From Methyloversatilis discipulorum (GTDB lineage Bacteria > Pseudomonadota > Gammaproteobacteria > Burkholderiales > Rhodocyclaceae), in contig NZ_AZUP01000001.1 of assembly GCF_000527135.1 (NCBI RefSeq), positions 806,001 through 870,000 on the forward strand: 64,000 bases of DNA, given 5' to 3'. The translations under genes and the position numbers were made by a program. The notes beneath the pieces are model-generated. The model ran no database searches. It was given only the letters and a program-made list of their open reading frames with translations, and was not told the origin of the DNA. This document shows, in pieces, positions 53,274 to 63,088 of this stretch. Each line of letters opens with the position of its first letter. Position 1 is the stretch's first letter.

Positions 53274-53599
53274 AGCACAAGCCTGTCGTACCGCGCGAGC
53301 TGGCCAACAAGGATGTGGACGACGCTGTCGCCCATTACCTCGACGAAGCCACCAAGGCGGTGGCGCTGGGCTTCATCGATGCGCTGGAGCAGGCCTATGC
53401 CCACATCAGCCGCAATCCCGCCATCGGCTCACCGCGCTACGCGCACGAACTCGATCTCCCCGGCCTGAGGGTCTGGCCGCTGACGCGCTATCCCTACCTA
53501 GTGTTCTACCTGGAGCGTCATGACCACATCGACGTGTGGCGCGTGCTGCAACAGCAGCGCGACATACCGGCCTGGATGCAGGACCCCGACAGCATCTGA
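53270..53599 (+). CDS. parE: ParE/RelE-superfamily toxin
   Basis: 109 aa. N-terminal helices (DDAVAHYLDEATKAVALGF) and the C-terminal beta-sheet with GLRVWPLTRYPYLVFYLERHDHIDVWRVLQQQRDI match ParE toxins, which typically inhibit gyrase. GTG start coupled to parD. No disruption is seen, so probably functional. Confidence 0.9.
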   Translation: MKHKPVVPRELANKDVDDAVAHYLDEATKAVALGFIDALEQAYAHISRNPAIGSPRYAHELDLPGLRVWPLTRYPYLVFYLERHDHIDVWRVLQQQRDIPAWMQDPDSI

Positions 53600-53614
53600 A
53601 CGCACGCCGCCGCT

Positions 53615-53690
53615 GTCGGGGTCAGAAGACCCCTCCCACAGGGGCGGTGCACCCGACCGGCGACCTGATCCTGGGCTGCCCTTCTGTGGG
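53615..53690. repeat. partial REP cassette directly after parE
   Basis: A type A unit in reverse at 53615-53640, then spacer DNA like copy 1 (GACCTGATCCTGGGCTGCCC) and a truncated type A head TGTGGGA at 53684-53690 that breaks off. A decayed third copy of the A'-A half. Confidence 0.7.
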
Positions 53691-53727
53691 AAAACTCCGG
53701 CCCCGGCCGCCAAGCAGGCGCACTTAC

Positions 53728-53888
53728 TGTGGGAGCGGCCCTGGCCGCGACTGGGCCGGGACCCGGCGCCGCCATTCTGCTCACCGCCGCTGTCGGGGTC
53801 AGAAGACCCCTCCCACAGAACCCCGGCCCAGGCTCAGGTGGTGGATCCGGCGCGCTGCCCTTTGTGGGAGGGGTCTTCTGACCCCGAC
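53728..53888. repeat. composite REP cassette, copy 2 (B - A' - A)
   Basis: Type B forward 53728-53751, type A reverse 53792-53817, type A forward 53863-53888. B-to-A' spacing is 64 bp in both copies. With the partial cassette it accounts for the 354-bp gene-free stretch 53600-53953. Confidence 0.85.
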
Positions 53889-53953
53889 ACGGCCGCAAAA
53901 ACCTCACCATCACCAACCCGCCGTGCCGCCGTCCGCAAAACCCGCCACACCCC

Positions 53954-54166
53954 TCACTTCGCCGGAACGCAGGTCCCCTTGGTCACCTGCGAACTCAGCA
54001 GCCCCAGGGTTTCAGCCGGCGCACCGGCCTTCTTCGCCTGCCCGTAGTGATCGGCCCACTCCTGCCGCATCTGCGCTTCCGCCGACAGGCATTCGGCAAG
54101 GCTGCCGTAGACCAGATCGGTCTTGACCGGCGCGTTCATCACGATGACCACCAGCATCCATTTCAT
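53954..54166 (-). CDS. small conserved-looking hypothetical protein
   Basis: 70 aa with a hydrophobic start (MKWMLVVIVM) and a single Cys near each end (Cys27, Cys66). Strong SD GGGAGG 6 nt before the ATG supports translation. Possibly exported or a small membrane-associated protein. Function not recognised. Confidence 0.7.
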   Translation of the reverse strand: MKWMLVVIVMNAPVKTDLVYGSLAECLSAEAQMRQEWADHYGQAKKAGAPAETLGLLSSQVTKGTCVPAK

Positions 54167-54247
54167 TCTTGTCCTCCCGGGGTTGATGTGACCTTGTGCT
54201 GCCTCTGAACGACGCCGTCCTGCGACGCACTAAACGCGACCTGCGGT

Positions 54248-54733
54248 TCAGCCGCGCACCGCCGCCTCGATCGCCGCGATGTCTATCTTGGTCATGCCCA
54301 TCATCGCCTCGAACGCCCGCTTCGCCGTCGCCGGGTCGGGGTGGGCGATGGCGTTCATCAGCGCCACCGGCGTGATCTGCCACGACAGGCCCCAGCGGTC
54401 CCGGCACCAGCCGCAGGCGCTCTCCTGACCGCCGTTGCTGACGATGGCGTGCCACAGCCTATCGGTTTCCGCCTGATCCGCCGTCGCCACCTGGAACGAG
54501 AAGGCCTCGGTCTGCGGAAACGCCGGCCCGCCGTTCAGCCCGAGGCAGGGGATGCCCATCACCGTGAACTCCACCGTCAGCACATCGCCGGCCTTGCCGG
54601 ACGGATAGTCAGCCGGCGCGCGATACACGTTGCCGACGAAGGAATCAGGAAAGGTGGCGGCGTAGAAGCGCGCCGCTTCTTCGGCGCCGCCGTTGAACCA
54701 CAGACAGACGGTGTTCTTTGCTGGCGTGACCAT
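54248..54733 (-). CDS. PhnB-like / 3-dmu-9_3-mt domain VOC protein
   Basis: 161 aa. WFNGGAEEAARFYAATFPDS at the N-terminus and the CGWCRDRWGLSWQITP segment are typical of the PhnB-type VOC subfamily, often annotated by the misleading methyltransferase name. Enzymatic function unknown. Adjacent to a YCII/DGPF protein, a pairing common in bacterial genomes. Confidence 0.85.
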   Translation of the reverse strand: MVTPAKNTVCLWFNGGAEEAARFYAATFPDSFVGNVYRAPADYPSGKAGDVLTVEFTVMGIPCLGLNGGPAFPQTEAFSFQVATADQAETDRLWHAIVSNGGQESACGWCRDRWGLSWQITPVALMNAIAHPDPATAKRAFEAMMGMTKIDIAAIEAAVRG

Positions 54734-54778
54734 GATGGTTCTCCTCGAAGGCGAAGATGCCGGACGGATCGAAGCGCT

Positions 54779-55228
54779 TCAGCGCGCCTCGCGGCTGCGC
54801 GACTGCCAGATATCGGCACTCCAGCTCGGCGCCGCTTCCTCGATGAGCTGAAGAAGATCAGCCGGCAGGTCGTCCGAACCGGTCAGCTGGCGCACTTCCA
54901 GAATGTCGTCCGTGCCGAGGCCGCAGGGCGCGCGCAGCGCCCAACCGATGGCTTCATCGAGAGACGCGACCTCGATGATGTAGAAGCCGCCGACAAGCTC
55001 CTTGGACTCCGCGAACGGACCATCGACGACGTAGCGTTTGCCGTCCGCAACAGCAATCCGCGCGCCTTGCGCCGCCGGATTCAGACCCTCTGACGCCACC
55101 AGCACGCCGGCGGTGTGCATCTCTTCGTTGAAGCGCATGTAGGCCTTGAACAGTTCGGCATCGAACTCCTCGGTCTGCTCGGCGCTCCGGTTCGCCGGAT
55201 CGGACTGCGCCGTGATGATGAATCGCAT
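54779..55228 (-). CDS. YCII-related (DGPF-domain) protein
   Basis: 149 aa. MRFIITAQ start, VVDGPFAESKELVGGFYIIE core and an SLDEAIGWA segment characterise YciI/DGPF dimeric alpha-beta proteins, frequently next to ECF sigma or PhnB-like genes. SD GGAGA. Function unknown. It lies upstream of the PhnB-like gene with 45 bp between. Confidence 0.85.
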   Translation of the reverse strand: MRFIITAQSDPANRSAEQTEEFDAELFKAYMRFNEEMHTAGVLVASEGLNPAAQGARIAVADGKRYVVDGPFAESKELVGGFYIIEVASLDEAIGWALRAPCGLGTDDILEVRQLTGSDDLPADLLQLIEEAAPSWSADIWQSRSREAR

Positions 55229-55371
55229 CGCCTGTTCTCCATTCAGAGTGGGGTAGGGATGGGTACGACGAACGATGGGCTGTTGGATCGACACGGCGTT
55301 CGGACAGCAGCGTCGCGCAGACAAGAGGAAACGTCCTCGCACGGCCCAATTTCAAGACAAGAACACATACC

Positions 55372-55620
55372 TCAATTCGGGCTTGATTCGTGATCTTCAA
55401 TGAACGCCCATGGGATTTCTCGCTTGAAAATTTCTATCGATTCCTCGATGACGATTAATGGCACATCTCTCTTGTACAGAGAAACCTCTCTGGATTTACG
55501 AGCATCGTCGCGAAATATCTCCAATGCCAACGCACCATCCAGATATATTTCGATGCCAATTCCGTCGCGATGGTGCACATCGCTCGCCACAACGAACGTG
55601 ATCTTGGGGCTTTTATCCAT
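55372..55620 (-). CDS. hypothetical protein, AT-richer islet
   Basis: 82 aa, no recognised domain. Hydrophobic/charged alternation (KITFVVASDV; IGIEIYLDGALALEIF) suggests a small alpha-beta fold. Codon use is visibly AT-richer than the core genes. Probably downstream in a transcript with the next gene (50-bp gap). No SD is visible, so the start is uncertain. Confidence 0.6.
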   Translation of the reverse strand: MDKSPKITFVVASDVHHRDGIGIEIYLDGALALEIFRDDARKSREVSLYKRDVPLIVIEESIEIFKREIPWAFIEDHESSPN

Positions 55621-55669
55621 CAGTTCGCATGGGCAATCGCGTCGTAAAACAGGGCGCTAATCGGAACAA

Positions 55670-55966
55670 TCATTGCACTACCTCCACTAACTGAACTGGA
55701 CCCTCGTATTCTCCAGTTAGTCGTTCTGCAAATTCGATAGCCTCTTCGATTGACTCACCCAGATGTGAAGATGTAAGAACAAAGTTCTGATCTGGAGAAC
55801 CCGCAGAAATTGACGCATCGTCCACCATATTCTCGATCTCGCGGCAAGCCGGACCGACCACAGCGACGAACTTGACGCCGTCTTTCACAAGCTGCGCCGC
55901 AAGTTCAGTCATAGAAGCGGGTATGCCGTTCGGGCAATGCAATACGATCTTCTTCGAGAAGGACAT
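55670..55966 (-). CDS. hypothetical protein, AT-richer islet
   Basis: 98 aa. Contains KDGVKFVAVVGPACREIEN and LTSSHLGESIEEAIEFA. I believe it belongs to a widespread family of short proteins of unknown function, but I cannot name a role. SD GAGG 6 nt before the ATG. Located between two VOC/YCII genes and a G-rich palindrome at 55990-56003. Confidence 0.7.
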   Translation of the reverse strand: MSFSKKIVLHCPNGIPASMTELAAQLVKDGVKFVAVVGPACREIENMVDDASISAGSPDQNFVLTSSHLGESIEEAIEFAERLTGEYEGPVQLVEVVQ

Positions 55967-55989
55967 TTACACCTCACGGAACTGAGAAG

Positions 55990-56003
55990 TGGGGACTGAC
56001 CCC
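55990..56003. repeat. short GGGG/CCCC palindrome
   Basis: TGGGGACTGACCCC. The sequence is similar to the GGGGTC-type palindromes at 56664, 58539 and 58590, in the gap upstream of the 98-aa gene. Confidence 0.45.
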
Positions 56004-56127
56004 GCCAACAATTCCGAAGAGCCGCGGCGCGGAAGATCAATATGGCCGCCAGTCAGAGCGTACGGAAAGTCAGACGGAATTTTCTAATTGAGCTTGTTAT
56101 GTGTGGATGAGGGATCGCGACGCACCA

Positions 56128-56556
56128 CTAGAACGTAATACGGACGGAAGCCGACGATCGGGTCGCTTCGCCGTGGTACACCGCCTCGATGTTGTTGCCG
56201 TCGGGGTCGAGAACGAAGGCCGCGTAGTAACCGGGGTGATAGGGCCGCTCTCCCGGCGCGCCGTTGTCCTTGCCGCCACTCGCCAGCGCCGCCGCGTAGA
56301 ACGCATCCACCATCGCCCGGTCCTGCGCCTGGAACGCCAGGTGACAGCGACCGGTGACCTTGCCTTGCGCCGCAACGCTCGTCGCCGTCGACACGAACAG
56401 CTCGTCCGCCCAGAAGTAGTCATCCGCCGAGCCGCCAATGGGAATGTTCAGGGCGCCGAAAACAGCCTCATAGAAGGCCTTGCTGGCGGCCAGATCGCTG
56501 ACGACCAGCTGGATGTGGTCAACGAGGCGACCGCGATGCAGTTCTTGCGTTTCCAA
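56128..56556 (-). CDS. glyoxalase/VOC-family protein
   Basis: 142 aa. DHIQLVVSDLAASKAFYEAVF at the start and YAAFVLDPDGNNIEAVYH at the end are the paired VOC beta-alpha-beta-beta-beta modules. TTG start with CGGAG 7 nt upstream. Substrate unknown. GC content is again typical of the core genome. Confidence 0.85.
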   Translation of the reverse strand: METQELHRGRLVDHIQLVVSDLAASKAFYEAVFGALNIPIGGSADDYFWADELFVSTATSVAAQGKVTGRCHLAFQAQDRAMVDAFYAAALASGGKDNGAPGERPYHPGYYAAFVLDPDGNNIEAVYHGEATRSSASVRITF

Positions 56557-56663
56557 GGTGGGCTCCGGGGTGTGGCGATGAACGATGAAATCTCGAGTTT
56601 TGAGCGGCGGTCGACTTCATTGACATGGAATGTCGAATATCAAACCGAGCTCTGTGAATGGGA

Positions 56664-56683
56664 AACGGGGTCTGTCCCCTATT
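56664..56683. repeat. GGGGTC/CCCC palindromic repeat unit
   Basis: AACGGGGTCTGTCCCCTATT, at the 3' side of the ATPase gene. Related to the pair at 58539-58611. Confidence 0.6.
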
Positions 56684-56718
56684 GTTCTTTACCTACGCAG
56701 ACTCTTTGAGGGGGTGGA

Positions 56719-58500
56719 TTAAATGGCGGGTGTAGAAATATTTGCAGTGACAGGTCCTACCTTTGGATTCGAATCTAAGATGAACTTACGCAGGGCAGCG
56801 ACTCTCCTCCGCAAATCGAGCACACTAAAGTCAGGATCAAAGTGTTCGGAAACATATTTCGCAACTTCGACCTTCGATGCCACCGTCTCCTTTCCCCTTG
56901 CTGACCTTATCCGCAGCAAATTGGCATACTTACCGATGTTGGTAATTTGGTCTGCCTTCGAGTGAATCGCAGCTATTGCACTTGTAACCTGGGAGGGCTG
57001 TAGGTAGTTTTCGATCTCCCGCCCTTCCGTTATCCATGCGTGACCTGGTCCCAAATCAAACTCTTCTTGGAGACGCCGTTTGGTTGCGTTTATGGGCGAG
57101 TGTGGCTTCTCGCGATCACTGTCAATAATCATTACTCCCCTCCGATTTAGGCGGCGAAGCGATATAAAATCATTGATCTCCGTACTGGTGGGTGCTTGTG
57201 TAAGATGCGCTGCCAAGCGACCGCCATAGAACATGACGCTATAGTGAATGCCTTCTACCAGATCAGCATCAACATTGCGGAGCCACCAATTTAGATAAAT
57301 TCGATCAGAGGGTCCTTCTACCCAAATCACGCAGTTTGCTTGAAGAAGATCCGATGGGTGGTAGCCCAAGTCCTCGCAGACCGCTGAACGGTGTTCGCTA
57401 CTGCTTGCGCGTTCAACAACAGAAGCTCCGTCTATTAGCTTTATGTGATAGACCTCGGCGCCAGGCGTGTCCATTAACGCCGCAGAGTGCGTGGTGATAA
57501 AGTACTGGTTTTGTGTATTTCGGGCAAGATAACGGAGTAATTTCTTCTGCAGAATTGGATTTAGATGCAGTTCAGGCTCTTCTATACAAACAACGTAATC
57601 CTGAAGAACAGTTGCAGCCGATGCCAAGATTATGACTTCGTGAATACCTGACCCTAGCGATTCAATAGGAAGTACCTTGCCATCCATATGCACTAAAATC
57701 GTGTCTCTCTCATAGGGAACCTCGATCGTTGCGTCTGGTCGATTTATAACGTCGCGCAAAAAATCTCTTATCCCGAGGAATCGTTGGCGACTGATTTGGT
57801 TATGGACATCAGGGTTTTGAAGTTTCGCAACTCGTTCGATTATCCCCGTGCCGTCGAATGCATCTGAAGTGCTGCCCTTTGAGCCGATCTGTCGAATGGC
57901 AGGAATCAGCTGTGTTTTAATGGGTGCCGAAGAAGCCGGCATTCTTTGAAGAACGTTTGGCTCCCAACTTCCTTTCCGGTCACCACCGCTCATTCCCGTT
58001 AGCATGACCCATGCTTGCTTTATCTCTTGATCCGACAGAGATTTCGCCGCTTGTGACCAAGACTCCTGTAGATCTTTGCGATCAGGTATTGTCAAGAGTG
58101 TCCAGCACAGATTGGTCTGATCAATTAGAGACTTCTCGTAGAATAGCTTTCCGAGTAAAGCCCCCAAAAGCGGCCTCTGATATATATTCGGCATGCTGGC
58201 AATTAGCCTGTGGTCTTCTTTCAGTCGAGGCTTTTCCGGGTTTGTACAGTCAAGTTCTTCACCGATTCCGAGAAGGGTTGGTGGCTGGTCCGGCAAATGC
58301 TTCGCCAGCAAGTCTATCTTTAACGGCTCTCTAGCAGTTACGTGCGAATAGATCTCGTGAAGGAAGCGCAAGACATTTGACTTCCCTGCATTATTTTGCC
58401 CGATAAAGATGTTCACCTTCGCAAAACGATCGAAGTATTGCGGTTGCTTGCCAAAACTTCGATAACCCGCAATTGCCAGATTTGGAATGAGAATGGTCAT
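56719..58500 (-). CDS. OLD-like ABC-type ATPase with TOPRIM domain
   Basis: 593 aa. ATPase: Walker A GQNNAGKS (34-41), ABC-signature-like LGSGIHE (about 282), Walker B VVCIEEPELHLNP (about 303) and His switch TTHSA. TOPRIM: VIWVEGPSDRIYL (about 393) with the conserved Glu, then MIIDSDRE (about 461) with the DxD pair. Overcoming-lysogenization-defect proteins use ATP and a TOPRIM nuclease, often against phage. No UvrD/GajB helicase partner is adjacent, so this would be a solitary (class 1-like) OLD. AT-richer than its surroundings, which suggests transfer. Confidence 0.88.
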   Translation of the reverse strand: MTILIPNLAIAGYRSFGKQPQYFDRFAKVNIFIGQNNAGKSNVLRFLHEIYSHVTAREPLKIDLLAKHLPDQPPTLLGIGEELDCTNPEKPRLKEDHRLIASMPNIYQRPLLGALLGKLFYEKSLIDQTNLCWTLLTIPDRKDLQESWSQAAKSLSDQEIKQAWVMLTGMSGGDRKGSWEPNVLQRMPASSAPIKTQLIPAIRQIGSKGSTSDAFDGTGIIERVAKLQNPDVHNQISRQRFLGIRDFLRDVINRPDATIEVPYERDTILVHMDGKVLPIESLGSGIHEVIILASAATVLQDYVVCIEEPELHLNPILQKKLLRYLARNTQNQYFITTHSAALMDTPGAEVYHIKLIDGASVVERASSSEHRSAVCEDLGYHPSDLLQANCVIWVEGPSDRIYLNWWLRNVDADLVEGIHYSVMFYGGRLAAHLTQAPTSTEINDFISLRRLNRRGVMIIDSDREKPHSPINATKRRLQEEFDLGPGHAWITEGREIENYLQPSQVTSAIAAIHSKADQITNIGKYANLLRIRSARGKETVASKVEVAKYVSEHFDPDFSVLDLRRRVAALRKFILDSNPKVGPVTANISTPAI

Positions 58501-58538
58501 GGTTTAAATTCGCAACCTTGAGCTAGCATCAAGAAGCG

Positions 58539-58611
58539 AAATAGGGGTCAGGCCACGATTATATAACCCCGCAGAGATTCGAATTACGGAAAACGTGGTC
58601 TGCCCCCTATT
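58539..58611. repeat. imperfect inverted repeat pair
   Basis: Arm 1 at 58539-58560 (begins AAATAGGGGTCAGGCCACG) and arm 2 at 58590-58611 (ends CTGCCCCCTATTT) are reverse complements at 19 of 22 positions, with a 29-bp AT-rich loop. It lies between the ATPase promoter and the PEP-CTERM gene. Same family as 56664-56683. Confidence 0.7.
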
Positions 58612-58657
58612 TTGCTAAGGTTCGTCGGCCGCAGCGACGTCCGTGTGCAATGCGCGG

Positions 58658-59749
58658 TCAGGCCTTGATTGATTGGAGCCTATGCGGACTGCCGCCCTTT
58701 GCGATATTGCGGCCAAGCATCATGAAAAGGCCAGCTAAAACCATGGCATAAGTCGATGGCTCAGGGACAAGGCTTGATTGGCTGTAATTAATCCCAAGAG
58801 AACTGTTCAATCCATCTAGGCCATACTCGTTGCCTGCATCATCAATTATTGCGGCAGAATCGAAATAGAGTGAGCGATCAGCGAAAACCGCCGCACCCGA
58901 GCCGCTAATTTCAAGACTAGGCGCGGATATCATGTCATATCCGAATTTATCCCTGTATATTCCGACGTAGGCAGTCATCGACACTCCGTATGAGAATGGC
59001 AGCCCCTCAATGAACGGCACGTAAATCGTAATTTTGCCTTCAGGAAATTCATTGTAGTTTTCGGCTGCACATGTTCCGCACGTGGCTTTGACGTGCTTGT
59101 ACTCCAGAGAAATGCCTTGCCTATTCGTCAGGTCTCGATCAATAAATGAGGATTCGTAGTTGAGGTATAGGCCTGTTGTGAAATCTTCGGCATAGGCCCT
59201 GTAAGGGGTTGGTGTACTGGGGTCTCCATCATCGGCAGCCGGCAGAAATACAATAGTTCTGGCAGAATCACTAAAGGTGTGCGGGACTGCAAAACTGATC
59301 TTTAAGCGGAAATTTCTTGAGCCTCCTTGTGAATAAGTCAATGAATCTCCAAAGTATGCTCCACTCAAGACTGTTGCACCAAAGAATGACGGCGATGACC
59401 CGACCACACCGGGGTCAGCCTTAATGGCTGCGCTGGCTTTTAGTACTCCAGGGGAGGCTGAGGCCCAAGCTGACGTAGTGAATTCATTGCCGATCTCAAC
59501 TTGTGATTGATCTGGTGAAGTTAGGGTTGGCCTCGGTTCCCCTGAAACAACGGACGCTGTGTCATACAACCTTGAGTTTTCAAACATTGGTATAACTTGA
59601 GGGCTCCATGGAAGCTGTGTGGAGTACGCGGACTCTGCATATATTTCAAGGTCTCCCGCCAAAGCCTCTGTTGAGGTAATTAATAAAACAAAGGATATTG
59701 AAAATATTCTCTGAAAAATGCGTGCATTTGTGGCATTTTGAGTGGTCAT
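58658..59749 (-). CDS. PEP-CTERM sorting-domain protein
   Basis: 363 aa. N-terminal signal peptide (FSISFVLLITSTEALA). The long secreted body contains CGTC. The C-terminal tag is VPEPSTYAMVLAGLFMMLG followed by a longer-than-usual basic tail (RNIAKGGSPHRLQSIKA). SD AAGGAG. AT-richer than the core genome. Surface role unknown; sorting would need an exosortase encoded elsewhere. Confidence 0.9.
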   Translation of the reverse strand: MTTQNATNARIFQRIFSISFVLLITSTEALAGDLEIYAESAYSTQLPWSPQVIPMFENSRLYDTASVVSGEPRPTLTSPDQSQVEIGNEFTTSAWASASPGVLKASAAIKADPGVVGSSPSFFGATVLSGAYFGDSLTYSQGGSRNFRLKISFAVPHTFSDSARTIVFLPAADDGDPSTPTPYRAYAEDFTTGLYLNYESSFIDRDLTNRQGISLEYKHVKATCGTCAAENYNEFPEGKITIYVPFIEGLPFSYGVSMTAYVGIYRDKFGYDMISAPSLEISGSGAAVFADRSLYFDSAAIIDDAGNEYGLDGLNSSLGINYSQSSLVPEPSTYAMVLAGLFMMLGRNIAKGGSPHRLQSIKA

Positions 59750-61103
<1,354 letters not shown>

Positions 61104-61104
61104 G

Positions 61105-61866
61105 TCAGCGCCGGTCGGCGCAGAGCAGGCCGTCCTCCAGCCAGCGCGCGAGCCAGCTGCCGATCAGGGCCTGCGCGTCGTCCGACTCGATCGTTTCGCA
61201 GGCGGCGGCGAAGGGCATCCCGCTTTGCATGGCGGCGAGCATGCCGGCCTCTGCCGCGTCGACGGATCGGAAATGCGGCTGCACACCTTTGCGCCAGACC
61301 AGTACCGTCATCGGCTGCGCCAGATCGACGACGGCTGGCGGCGTGTCGCCGCGGTCCATCGCGTGCCACAGGTCCAGCGTGTTGCGCTGCATGCGCAGCA
61401 TCTGCGCGGTCGGGTGCAGGCGGAATACGACGGTCGCCCAGTCCTCTTCGCTGAAGGTCGCGATTGCCATACCGTCGAGCGGCTGCGCGTCGGCGCCGTC
61501 GAAGGCGTCGCGCAATGCCCAGTCGAGGCGGGCCAGTTCGGCCACTTCCGGGTCTGCCGGCCAGGCGCTCTGCAGCGCGTCGGCAAGGCCGTCGCCGTAG
61601 GGGCGCAGGCTGAACTGCGTCGGCGGGTGCGCCTCGATGTAGCGCAGTCCGGCCTGCTCGAAAGCCTCGTCGCCGAGCCAGGCCCAGGTTTTGTCGAAAC
61701 TGTCCTTCAACGTGTCGAGCAGGCGCACGCGGTAGGCGTTCAGGTAGATGTGAGCGCGTGCGGCCGGCGCAAGGCCATCGGCCGCGGCCAGCGTGTCGAC
61801 GAAGCCGTTGGGCTCGCCGTGCAGATAGCGCATGAACTGCCGCTGCAGTCCGGCCAGCGTACTCAT
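61105..61866 (-). CDS. bufC: HvfC/BufC-type (DUF2063) bufferin partner protein
   Basis: 253 aa. The N-terminal DUF2063 region ([32 protein letters not shown]) and its position overlapping the MNIO enzyme by 4 bases identify the usual partner subunit. It is thought to present the precursor peptide to the MNIO enzyme. The C-terminal half is divergent. Confidence 0.88.
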   Translation of the reverse strand: MSTLAGLQRQFMRYLHGEPNGFVDTLAAADGLAPAARAHIYLNAYRVRLLDTLKDSFDKTWAWLGDEAFEQAGLRYIEAHPPTQFSLRPYGDGLADALQSAWPADPEVAELARLDWALRDAFDGADAQPLDGMAIATFSEEDWATVVFRLHPTAQMLRMQRNTLDLWHAMDRGDTPPAVVDLAQPMTVLVWRKGVQPHFRSVDAAEAGMLAAMQSGMPFAAACETIESDDAQALIGSWLARWLEDGLLCADRR

Positions 61867-62711
61867 GCGGCCACCTGCTCGAAGGTCTGCGCGCGGGTGG
61901 CGATGCGGCGGGCGCGGGCGAGTTCGTTCAGCAGCTCGTGCAGGTCGGGGATGTTGTCGTCGCGCTCTATCATCGTCGCGACCTCGCCGAACATGCCGCA
62001 GGCGATGTCATAAAGCGCCCACACCTCTTCGCACACCGGCTGATCGTGCGTATCGACCAGATGGTCGTCGTGCGTCGAGTGGCCGGCCAGATGGATCTGC
62101 TGCACGCGCGCGGCGGGCAGCCCGGCGAGATAGCTCACCGGGTCGAAGCCGTGATTGACACTGCTGACATAGACGTTGTTCACGTCGAGCAGCAGCAGGC
62201 AGTCGGCTTCGTCGGCGACGGTGCGGATGAAATCCCACTCCGTCATGTCGGACAGCGCGTAGCCGAGATAGCTGGACACGTTTTCCAGCACCAGCCGGCG
62301 GCCGAGTTCGTGCTGCACCTCGCCGATGCGGCTCACCAGCAGGCGCACCGCCTCTTCGGTATAGGGCAGCGGCAGCAGGTCGAGCGCGTTGTGGCCGCCG
62401 ACGCCGGTCCAGCAGAAGTGGTCGGATATCCACAGCGGATCGACGCGGTCTGCCAGCGCTTTCAGCTTCTTCAGGTAGTCGCGGTCGAGCGCGTCGGTCG
62501 AGCCGATCGACAGCGCCACGCCGTGCATGGCCATCGGGTAGTCGGCGCGCAGGCGATCGAGCATGGCCATCGGCTTGCCGCCGGCGACCATGAAGTTTTC
62601 GGAAATGATTTCCAGCCAGTCCAGCGGCGCGCGCGTTTCCAGCAGCGCCGTGTAGTGGGCGGGACGCAGGCCCAGACCGAAGCCGGGCGAGGGGGTGGTG
62701 AGTGTGGTCAT
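61863..62711 (-). CDS. bufB: MNIO (DUF692) family bufferin-maturation enzyme
   Basis: 282 aa TIM-barrel multinuclear non-haem iron oxidase. Candidate metal ligands are in [41 protein letters not shown] and VDTHDQP. Family members modify Cys residues of short precursor peptides into thiooxazole-type heterocycles. The ATG at 62711 starts the [10 protein letters not shown] core. It lies downstream of the six-Cys precursor and overlaps bufC. Confidence 0.93.
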   Translation of the reverse strand: MTTLTTPSPGFGLGLRPAHYTALLETRAPLDWLEIISENFMVAGGKPMAMLDRLRADYPMAMHGVALSIGSTDALDRDYLKKLKALADRVDPLWISDHFCWTGVGGHNALDLLPLPYTEEAVRLLVSRIGEVQHELGRRLVLENVSSYLGYALSDMTEWDFIRTVADEADCLLLLDVNNVYVSSVNHGFDPVSYLAGLPAARVQQIHLAGHSTHDDHLVDTHDQPVCEEVWALYDIACGMFGEVATMIERDDNIPDLHELLNELARARRIATRAQTFEQVAA

Positions 62712-62720
62712 CGGCAGTGC

Positions 62721-62749
62721 GCGGCCCGGCCCAGGCGGGCCCGGGCCGC
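62721..62749 (-). terminator. strong hairpin between bufA and bufB
   Basis: GCGGCCCGG and CCGGGCCGC (9 bp perfect) extended by CCC/GGG with one bulge. No T-run follows, so it is more likely an RNA stabiliser or partial attenuator keeping precursor mRNA above enzyme mRNA. Confidence 0.6.
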
Positions 62750-62766
62750 GTGTCGGCGCGAAAGTG

Positions 62767-63057
62767 TTACTTGGCGGCCAGATCGCCGATGGTGCCGCCC
62801 TGGCCCAGGCATTCCTTGGCGGTGGTGGCCTTGAAGCCGTGACCCTTGCAGGCGTTCTGACCCTTGCAGCTGTGTTCGGCGGTTGCGCAGTCGCTGTTGC
62901 CCTTGCAGGCATGCAGACCGTAGCAATGCACCTTGTCGCCAGCGGCGACAGCGGCGCCCTTGCTGCCGGCCGGCATGTCGGCGGCGAACACGGCACCCGA
63001 CAGGGCGAAGGCGGCGGCAGCGGCGGCGATCGAGGCGCCGAAATGGGACTTGGACAT
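62767..63057 (-). CDS. bufA: bufferin precursor peptide (BufA2-like, six Cys)
   Basis: 96 aa. Signal peptide ends VFA|AD (about 25). The core has Cys45, 51, 57, 64, 70 and 83 in repeated CKGxxxC units ([22 protein letters not shown]). Bufferins are periplasmic copper-buffering RiPPs. SD AGGAG before the ATG. The six-Cys CKG pattern differs from the four-Cys DUF2282 type. Confidence 0.88.
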   Translation of the reverse strand: MSKSHFGASIAAAAAAFALSGAVFAADMPAGSKGAAVAAGDKVHCYGLHACKGNSDCATAEHSCKGQNACKGHGFKATTAKECLGQGGTIGDLAAK

Positions 63058-63088
63058 GAATGTTCTCCTGAAGATGGTGTGCGGGCAG

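Noticed and set aside
52739..53888. CRISPR array
   Set aside because: The repeats are palindromic, alternate in orientation, and are irregularly spaced with conserved rather than unique intervening DNA; no cas genes.
56719..58500. Gabija-type (GajAB) or similar two-gene defence system
   Set aside because: No helicase or second effector gene is adjacent; neighbours are a VOC protein and a PEP-CTERM protein.
61105..63057. Nitronate monooxygenase as part of the bufferin operon
   Set aside because: It is on the opposite strand and convergent, so not co-transcribed.
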